Assembly (NCBI GenBank): GCA_026018925.1
Contig: JAKSZU010000003.1
Coordinates: 5,469,867-5,533,866 of the forward strand
Direction: 5' to 3'
From: Tupaia tana
Taxonomy: Eukaryota; Chordata; Mammalia; Scandentia; Tupaiidae
Length of the DNA: 64,000 nt
A program made the translations under genes and the position numbers. Shown here piece by piece: positions 57,762 through 64,000 of the stretch; position 1 is the stretch's first letter; every line of letters begins with the position of its first letter. The notes under the pieces were generated by a model. The model made no database searches. It was not told where the DNA came from and saw only the letters and a list, made by a program, of their open reading frames with translations.

Positions 57762-58255
57762 GGGACCAACAGATAATGTAATGGTTACATCACTGGACTC
57801 CCACATAATCGACTGCGGTTTGAGTCCCGGACCGGGTAGCTTCAAACTCAGACCAGGCGTGTGAGTGCCCAAAATCCCAAGAGGAGGGAACCAGCAGTTA
57901 GCGTAATGGCTATGTCGCTGGACTCCCAAGTAGTTGACCGCGGTTCGCGTCCCGGACCCGGCGGGTGCGTGCCCAAGATCCCAAGAGGAGAATGGAGGAG
58001 AAGGGATTGCGGTGTGACCATCTCCCCTGGGGGTGATTTCTCGCTTTCTATCTCTCTGTCTCTCTCTGTCTGGCGAGCGCACGCGCCCTATAGCAAAAAC
58101 CTCAAAAAAAAATCCAAAATCCCAAGAGGAGAATGGAGGAGAGGGTTTTGTGGTGTGGCCACCATCACTTCCACCCCACCAGAGGTGGGGGTGATTTCTT
58201 GGTCTTTGTCTCTCTGATGAGTGCACGCACCCTATGACAAAGAGCTCTCAAAAGA
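57762..58255 (+). mobile_element. long-type SINE split by a younger copy
   Basis: 5' part 57762-57886 (GGGACCAACAGATAATGTAATGG to CCCAAGAGGAG), 3' part from 58132 (AATGGAGGAGAGGGTTTTG to GCACCCTATGAC, then a GAGA run). Confidence 0.92.
57887..58113 (+). mobile_element. long-type SINE inserted in another, perfect 18-bp TSD
   Basis: CCAAAATCCCAAGAGGAG is repeated at 57869-57886 and 58114-58131. This copy lacks about 25 bases between GACCCGGCGG and GTGCGTGCCC. The rest is near consensus. Confidence 0.96.
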
Positions 58256-58915
58256 GAGAGAGAGAGATTTTGGAGCGATTAATTTCCTCCTAGTCTTGGA
58301 TTTGACTCTAAAGTTTGTGTGTATTTGGAGCTAGGATGTTTTGTAGTTTGTGGGCTCTTCTGGGGAAGGGGGAGGGAAGGAATGCGGTGTGTTGCCAGTG
58401 GGACACACCCCCCCCCACACACACACACACACTGGCCGCCCTCCCCAGAACTCCTGCTTATGGGCCTTTGAGGGGCTCACTGATCCTGCCAGTGCTGCTG
58501 CACCCCGCGACTGAGGACTGTTTCTGGGCTGTGGCTTTCTGTGATGCTGAGCAGCGTGACTGTTGTATCACAAACTTCAGTTTCAGAAGTTCGCTTTTGC
58601 ATAAAACTGCAAAGTGCGATTGTTTTAGTACTTGGCTTTTGCACTTTGTACTTTTTATAAACATAGATAAAAGTACCAGTGAGGAAAATGTATTAATAGT
58701 TCTCAGGTAATTTATACTGCCCCCCCCCCCCCCCGTACTTTTCCTGTTCTTTACAGCGTTAAAGGCTATAGCTGGGTCTGGCTTCCAGGACTTGCTTTGT
58801 GAGAATTGTTCTGGTAGTGGCCAGTGTACCGGCTCCCTTCTGTCCCATTGTTTCTAAGACGGCCTAGCAGTCCTGTGATAGGTGACAGACTCACTCAGGT
58901 TAACGTTACGGTGTC

Positions 58916-59148
58916 GGGGCCAGCAGATGGCATAATGGTTACGGTGCTGGACTCCTACCCTCCTGTTCGAGTCCAGACCCAGAGGCTTGAAACTCACGCA
59001 GGCGCGTACACACGCAAAATCCTGAGAGGAGAATGGAAGGGAAGGAATTGCAGTGTGGCCATTCCCCCAGAGAGTGATTTCTCGCTTTCTGTCACTCCAG
59101 CAAGCACACACACACCCAACTGTACATATCTCTTAAAAAAAAAAAAAG
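58916..59148 (+). mobile_element. long-type SINE
   Basis: Head GGGGCCAGCAGATGGCATAATGG, CCTGTTCGAGTCCAG, GAGAGTGATTTCTCGC. The GAGCGCACGCGCCCTATAG block is degraded to GCAAGCACACACACACCC. Confidence 0.87.
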
Positions 59149-59699
59149 TTAAAGCGTCAGGTAAACTACTTTCCATCTGGTACATCTTTCACCTGAATCT
59201 TATCCGGAGAGCTGTGGGAATCGAGTTTACCATTAGGCTGTCATCAAAGCATGTTCATCACATACCAGCTTCTCCTGTACAGTTAACAGGAGAGGGCTGG
59301 GATCACAGGAATGTGAACGGGCGTAAGAGAGAAGATGAAGCGGCTGTGAGGTTTGGCGAAAGGCAGTTCCGCCAGAGTACCCGGATTACTACTGTGTCAG
59401 TGTTTGAAGTAGTGTGTAGATACTTGGGGAACTTTGCCATTGAGTATTTGATTGTTCCTAATAGAACACAATCAAATTTATTCTTTCCGTCTAATTTTAA
59501 ATGATCCTGTCCAGACACATTTTATTAAAAAGGTTAAAATACTCGCCATGTATAAAATGTACCAGTATGTGAAACTGTGTACTCAGCTGCCTGCATCCGA
59601 ATCATGTACTAGTGGGACTTGTCCTGTAGTGGCAGCTTTGTGTTGAAACTTGAAACTTTTTCAGTCTCACTCATCGTTCTGTATAAAAGAAAACTCAGA

Positions 59700-60715
59700 T
59701 CGCCTTTGTACTGATGGCTTTCCAGTCCCCAGTATTTTGATGTCCACGTGGTGATGTTTGTCTCTACCTTCATCGCCCAGAAAGAAATCGCGTGCTCATC
59801 CGCAGTCACTCCCCACCATCCCTTCTGCTCAGCCCCTGGCAGCCTCTGGTCTCCTTTCTGTTTCTGTGGGCTTGCTAGCTCTGGAAACTTCACGTGGATG
59901 GAATTGTACATATGTGGTCCTCTGTGGTTGGCCTCTTTGACTTATATAATATTTGCAAGTTTCATCTATATTATATGTCAGTACTTGATTTCTACTTATT
60001 ACTGAATAATATTCCATGAGTTTAGCATAAGTATTGGGTATATGTGAATTATTTCTGTTTGGCCACTGTAAATAATTATGTGATAAAGTTTCCTGTATAA
60101 GTTTTTGTGTGTGGACATAACTTTTCATTTCTCTTGAGTGGACTTGCTAGGAATTCTTTAATCAACTCTTTGATTTTTTTGTTTGTTTGTTTTGGAGAGG
60201 TTTTTGCTATAGGGCGCATGTGCTCTCCAGAAAGACAGCGAGAGACAGAAGAGATAGAAAGCAAGCGAGAAGTCACCCCCCGGGGGGATGGCCACACCGC
60301 AATCCCTTCTCCTCCGTTCTCTCGGGATCTTGGGCACACACGCACATGCGCCTGGCATGAGTTTAAGCTACCGGGTCTGGGACTCAACTGCAGTCGGCTA
60401 CATGGGAGTTCAGCGACATAGCCATTATGCTAACTGCTGGTCCCAACTCTTTGATATTTTGAGGGGCTGTTCAAATTACTTTACAAAGCAGGTGCACCAT
60501 TTACATTCTCCCCAGCAACATATGAGGGGTTCATTTTTTCCACATCCTCACCAATACTCGTTACTGTCATTTTGGTTTTTTACCAATCCTAGTGGTATGA
60601 GTTGGTATCGTAGATGATTTGCAAATAATTTTTCCTGTCTGTGAGTTGTCTTTTTCTTGATGGTATCTTTTGAAGCAAAAAGTTTTTAGTTTTGAAGTCT
60701 AGTTTATCTCTCTCT
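59700..60715 (-). mobile_element. L1 3' region, antisense, split by a SINE
   Basis: CCCTGGCAGCCTCTGGTCTC, ACGTGGATGGAATTGTACAT, GAATAATATTCCATGAG, AGGTGCACCATTTACATTC and TTTGCAAATAATTTTTCCTG follow, in order, the inverted L1 3' UTR and ORF2 end. Old, with no open frame. Confidence 0.85.
60176..60444 (-). mobile_element. long-type SINE inside L1, 11-bp TSD
   Basis: AACTCTTTGAT is repeated at 60165-60175 and 60445-60455. The A-tail is represented by TTTTTTTGTTTGTTTGTTTT. Confidence 0.94.
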
Positions 60716-60754
60716 TTTTTTTTTTTTTTTGAATAAAGCCTTTTTTTGGGGGGG

Positions 60755-61010
60755 GGGAGAGGTTTTTGCTATAAGGCGTGTGTGCCCGCCAGACAGAGAC
60801 AGAAAGCAAGAACTCAGCCCCCAGGGGGGATGGGCACGCGCACACAGGCACCCGGTGTGAGTCCCCCCCCCCCCCCCCCCACTATAGGGCACGTGCGCTA
60901 ACTGCTGGTTCCTAACCCGGCGTGAGTTTTAAGCCACCGGGCTTGGGACTCAAACCGCAGTCGACTACATGGGAGTCCAGTGACATAGCCATTACACCAA
61001 CCGCTTTTCA
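60755..61010 (-). mobile_element. rearranged long-type SINE with poly-C run
   Basis: GAGAGGTTTTTGCTATAAGG through CCCCCAGGGGGGATGGGCAC, then GTGTGAGT and a C-run (about 60860-60880). Then CTATAGGGCACGTGCGC (a 3'-end block again), AACTGCTGGTTCC (a head end), and finally GGCGTGAGTTTTAAGCC to CCATTACACCAACC. Block order shows at least two fused copies. Confidence 0.75.
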
Positions 61011-61180
61011 TTTTTAAAGTATTGCAACAGGCCCATCGGTTTGTGACACAAAAATGTCTGCACAGTTCTTCACAGTGCCCCATTAGTAGCTAAAGCAAGA
61101 CAGCAGTTTTTAGAAAATAATGTTTCAAAATGCTACACATGGTTCTGCTATTTGCGGTGTGATCAAGATAACAAATCTAG

Positions 61181-61440
61181 GGGAACCAGCAGTTAGTGTA
61201 ATGGCTGTGTCGCTGGACTCCCATGTAGTTGACCGCAGTTCGCGTCCCAGACCCGGTGGCTTAGAACTCACGCCGGGCATGTGTGCATGCGTGCCCAAGA
61301 TCCCGAGAGGAGAATGGAGGAGAAGGGATTGCGGTGTGACCATCCCCCCTGGGGGTGATTTCTCGCTTTCTGTCTCTATGTCTCTCTCTGTCTGGCGAGC
61401 GCATGCGCCCTATAGTGAAAACCTCTCAAAAAAAAAAAAA
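61181..61440 (+). mobile_element. long-type SINE, young, perfect 16-bp TSD
   Basis: AAGATAACAAATCTAG is repeated at 61165-61180 and 61441-61456. Full length. Confidence 0.96.
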
Positions 61441-61674
61441 AAGATAACAAATCTAGTTCGAGTCAAGCAAAACCTAGAGGAAATATAACAAACAACTTGA
61501 AAACCATTTATATAAAATTCATTGCACGTTATTTTTTATTCGGTTGTTTGGAAAGTAAAAAAGTATATTTGCAAAATATTTTACATGTGGTTTTCAAATT
61601 GTCCTAGCCTCTTTTGTTAGAAAACTGTCTTTCCTCATTGAATTCTCTTGTTAAAAATCAAGTACTATCAATTT

Positions 61675-61915
61675 AAGGATCTGTTTCAGGACTCTCCCAC
61701 TCCATTGACCTCTGTCTGTCCTTACACCAGGATCACCCACCCAGCCTTGATTACTGTAGCTCTGAAATAGGAGCATGTGAGTTCTCTTTGTTCTTACCTA
61801 AGAATGTTTTGCCTGGTCTGATTCCCTTCCATTTCTCTGTGAATTTTAGGACTGGCTTGCCAGTTTCTGCTAAAAAAGCAACTGGGTTTCAATGGGTGTT
61901 TTGCGGTTTTGCAAA
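61675..61915 (-). mobile_element. L1 ORF2 fragment, antisense
   Basis: CAGGACTCTCCCACTCCATT, TTGATTACTGTAGCTCTG, GTGAATTTTAGGACTGGCTT and AACTGGGTTTCAATGGGTG match inverted ORF2. It lies on the same strand as the 59700 piece and further 5' in L1 order, so both may be one old insertion. Confidence 0.75.
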
Positions 61916-62204
61916 TATCCTTTAACATCTGACTTCACAAACAGCTGGATGCCCACCTGTCTGCTGCTGAATTCATCCTGTCAGGATGTGTTGTTTTAAT
62001 AAAGTATACTACCAAAATCCAGCCTTGGGTTAGGTTAGAACGTGGGTGGGGGGTGGCATTCTGTAGTCGTGGATATTGTTTGATACTCACCAGAACTTTG
62101 TGAGTGAACATTTCTTAAAAATTAATTGTAATATTTGCTGTGAGCTCATATTGATGAACTTTCCCTACAGTGTTACAGTAATAAGTATTTAGTTTTATTT
62201 TATC

Positions 62205-62349
62205 ATCATTATTATTTTTTGTTTTTATTTGACCACAGAGAGACAGAGAGGGGATGTGAGAAAGCAAGCCACGGGGGTCCGGGACTTGAACTGCAATTGG
62301 ACATGTGGGAGTCCAATACTTTAACTGCCATGCCGTCTGCTAGCCTCCC
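62205..62349 (-). mobile_element. short-type SINE
   Basis: TTTTTATTTGACCACAGAGA, GTGAGAAAGCAAGCCACG, GGACTTGAACTGCAATTGG, head end CCATGCCGTCTGCTAGCC. Confidence 0.82.
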
Positions 62350-62703
62350 ATTGGTCTGCTTCATACTTTGAGTAAATCTTGTACCCAGATCTGACTTTGT
62401 GACACACAGTGGTCATTTGGAAAACACTGGTTCCCTGGTATGCAGGTCTTCCACGTGTCGGCACATAATAAAGGCCTCATTCATTAATATACCATCCGTC
62501 TCAGAGAAATAAATATCGGGATGCTGTTAAACTCACCATGAGTGATAGAAGCTTTGTGAAATTCTAGTTTTCCCCTTGAGAGTTGGAATTTTATTTTTGG
62601 CAACATGCTACCAGTTTTACTTGAATTGACAGTCTCATAACTTTAATTTCTAAGAAAATGTCTGCCAGATGCCCACATTTGAAATAATGATAGTTTTTCA
62701 GTC

Positions 62704-62890
62704 TTTTTAAAGAATTATTAATTTAACTTTTTATTACTATTATTTTTTAATTTGCTGTAGGGCATATGCACTCACCAGGGAGAGAAGGAAAGAGAGAAAG
62801 TGAGAAAGCAAGCCGCCAGATCTGGGGCTCAAACCGTAGTCGGCCAGCCATATAGGAGTTCAGTGGCTTCACCACCACACTGCTGACCCA
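62704..62890 (-). mobile_element. short-type SINE with a long-type-like 3' block
   Basis: TTTTTAAAGAATTATTAATT tail, then TTTGCTGTAGGGCATATGCA, which resembles the long-type GCTATAGGGCGCATGCAC block, then AAGCAAGCCGCCAGATC. A mixed-structure copy. Confidence 0.75.
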
Positions 62891-63100
62891 GTTAGTCATC
62901 CTTAACAAGTGAAAAAGACGTCCCATGATAAAAGTGGCTCTTCAGGTCTCTTCTCAAACGATTGTCTTGGAGGCAGTCGTCATACTTCGGTGTGTGGCGG
63001 AAGCGCCTTACCTATGAGGCCTGTTTTGTCATGCAGAATAGTAAAGTCATGGGCCCAAGGACAAGATTTAGTAATACTACTTTGATTGCTGTCTTTTACA

Positions 63101-63102
<2 letters not shown>

Positions 63103-63140
<38 letters not shown>

Positions 63141-63334
63141 ATAGGGCGCATGCACTCGCCAGAGAGACAGAAAGCGAGAAATCACCCCCCAGGGGGGATG
63201 GCCACACCACAATTCCTTCTCCTCCACTCTCCTCTCAGGATCTGTAGTGAGTTTAAGCCACTGGGTCCAGGATGCGAACTGCGGTTGACTACATTGGAGT
63301 CCAGCAACATAGCCATTACGCTACTGCTGGTCCC
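63103..63334 (-). mobile_element. long-type SINE with long T-run and internal deletion
   Basis: T-run of about 35 bases, GCTATAGGGCGCATGCAC, CCCCCCAGGGGGGATGG, then the CTTGGGCACGCACGC block is missing. Head end TACGCTACTGCTGGTCCC. Confidence 0.92.
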
Positions 63335-63342
63335 AACATATT

Positions 63343-63343
63343 T

Positions 63344-63374
<31 letters not shown>

Positions 63375-63599
63375 GGAGAGATTTTTGCTATAGACCACGT
63401 GCACTGGCCAGAGAAACAGACGGGAAAAATCCCCCCTGGGGGGGTACTCCACAGTCCCTTCTCTAATCTCCTCTCGGGATTTTGGGCATGCACGCACAGG
63501 CACCCAGCATGGGTTTTAAGCCGCCAGGTCTGACACTCGAATCGCAGTTGACTACATGGGAGTCCAGCAACATAACCATTGTGCCATCTGCTAGTCCTG
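63343..63599 (-). mobile_element. long-type SINE
   Basis: T-run, GCTATAGACCACGTGCAC, CCCCCCTGGGGGGGTAC, head end GTGCCATCTGCTAGTCCTG. It lies head-to-tail with the previous copy, 8 bases away. Confidence 0.9.
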
Positions 63600-63970
63600 C
63601 TTTTTATTGCTTAAGGACACTGTTAAGTGAAAATGGCTTGCCCTTATTTTTGCAGCTGAGTGAGGGAGTGAAGAACACCAGGGCCTAGTACTGTCCAAAC
63701 TGATGCTCTCTGTTTCACCCAGCGTTGGTTTTGCACCTTTTGTCCAAATGCGAACATAGTGAAGAAGGCTAATCGTATCTTAGTACACATAGGATCATCA
63801 TTTCCGATCTCAGGAGCTCCCTGAAAATGTTTTGGGGAACCCTGGAAGTCTGCAGGCCATACTTTGAAAGCCACTGATATGCTAATATGCTAATTTTCAC
63901 TCGTGCAAAATTGAGAGAGAGCAGCTGCGTCCCAGATGCTGTTCGAGGGACTTTGGTTCCCGCAGTCATA

Positions 63971-64000
63971 GGGCAGGCCCGGTGGCACTGTAGCAGCCAG
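63971..64000 (+). mobile_element. tRNA-type SINE head cut by the window end
   Basis: GGGCAGGCCCGGTGGCACTG then TAGCAGCCAG resembles a diverged family head. The body is outside the window. Confidence 0.35.

Larger units (their letters stand above)
55538..64000 (+). other. RHEB: RHEB intron 1 (5' part)
   Basis: No second exon (expected to begin KSSLTIQFVEG) is visible. 55931-57514 is unique sequence with a second GC-rich stretch around 56570-57000. 58256-58915, 59149-59699, 61916-62204, 62350-62703 and 63600-63970 hold nothing recognised apart from C- and A-runs. Confidence 0.88.

Overview
The window is a piece of a placental-mammal nuclear genome. It has GT-AG introns, a CpG-island promoter, L1, L2, MIR, Tigger and mariner relics, an ERV solo LTR and many SINEs. 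Two genes are recognisable, both on the + strand. The first is the 3' half of PRKAG2 (AMPK gamma-2 subunit): eleven coding exons from 13733 to 34407, with a 3' UTR to about 35466. The second is the promoter and first coding exon of RHEB (ATG at 55486). PRKAG2 and RHEB are neighbours in the same order on human 7q36 (from memory), so this looks like conserved synteny. No other gene is supported.

Layout: 1-13732 is a PRKAG2 intron, because none of the upstream PRKAG2 exons is visible. 13733-34407 holds the last eleven coding exons, covering all four CBS repeats and the stop codon. 34408-35466 is the probable 3' UTR. 35467-54690 is intergenic and repeat-rich. 54690-55930 is the RHEB CpG island. 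55486-55537 is the coding part of RHEB exon 1. 55538-64000 is the start of RHEB intron 1.

Roughly a quarter of the window or more is made of copies of one tRNA-derived SINE lineage, in two forms with the same head. The long form (about 245-260 bp) carries a C6/G6 hairpin and ends near CCCTATAG plus a poly-A tail. The short form (about 160-180 bp) has a CT-rich stretch and an AAATTAAATAAATAATTCTTT-like tail. Many copies have A-tails and clear 11-18 bp target-site duplications, so they were mobilised by L1. Many sit inside one another, giving a relative timeline. Three worn 7SL-type monomers suggest Euarchontoglires, but there is no dense Alu, B1 or ID population. I cannot name the species. The family does not match what I remember of Alu, B1/B2/ID, lagomorph C, carnivore SINEC, bat VES, AfroSINE, colugo or tree-shrew SINEs.

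Functionally, AMPK gamma-2 senses AMP/ADP/ATP and restrains mTORC1 under energy stress, while RHEB-GTP activates mTORC1. Two opposed inputs to one pathway therefore lie next to each other. That is established biology of the families; nothing in this DNA shows co-regulation. I found no undescribed gene system. The points most worth following are the SINE lineage itself, two successive SINE insertions at one target sequence, a class-II-like solo LTR splitting a SINE, a 265-bp duplicated block, the RHEB uORF, and the CCG tract in the PRKAG2 3' UTR.
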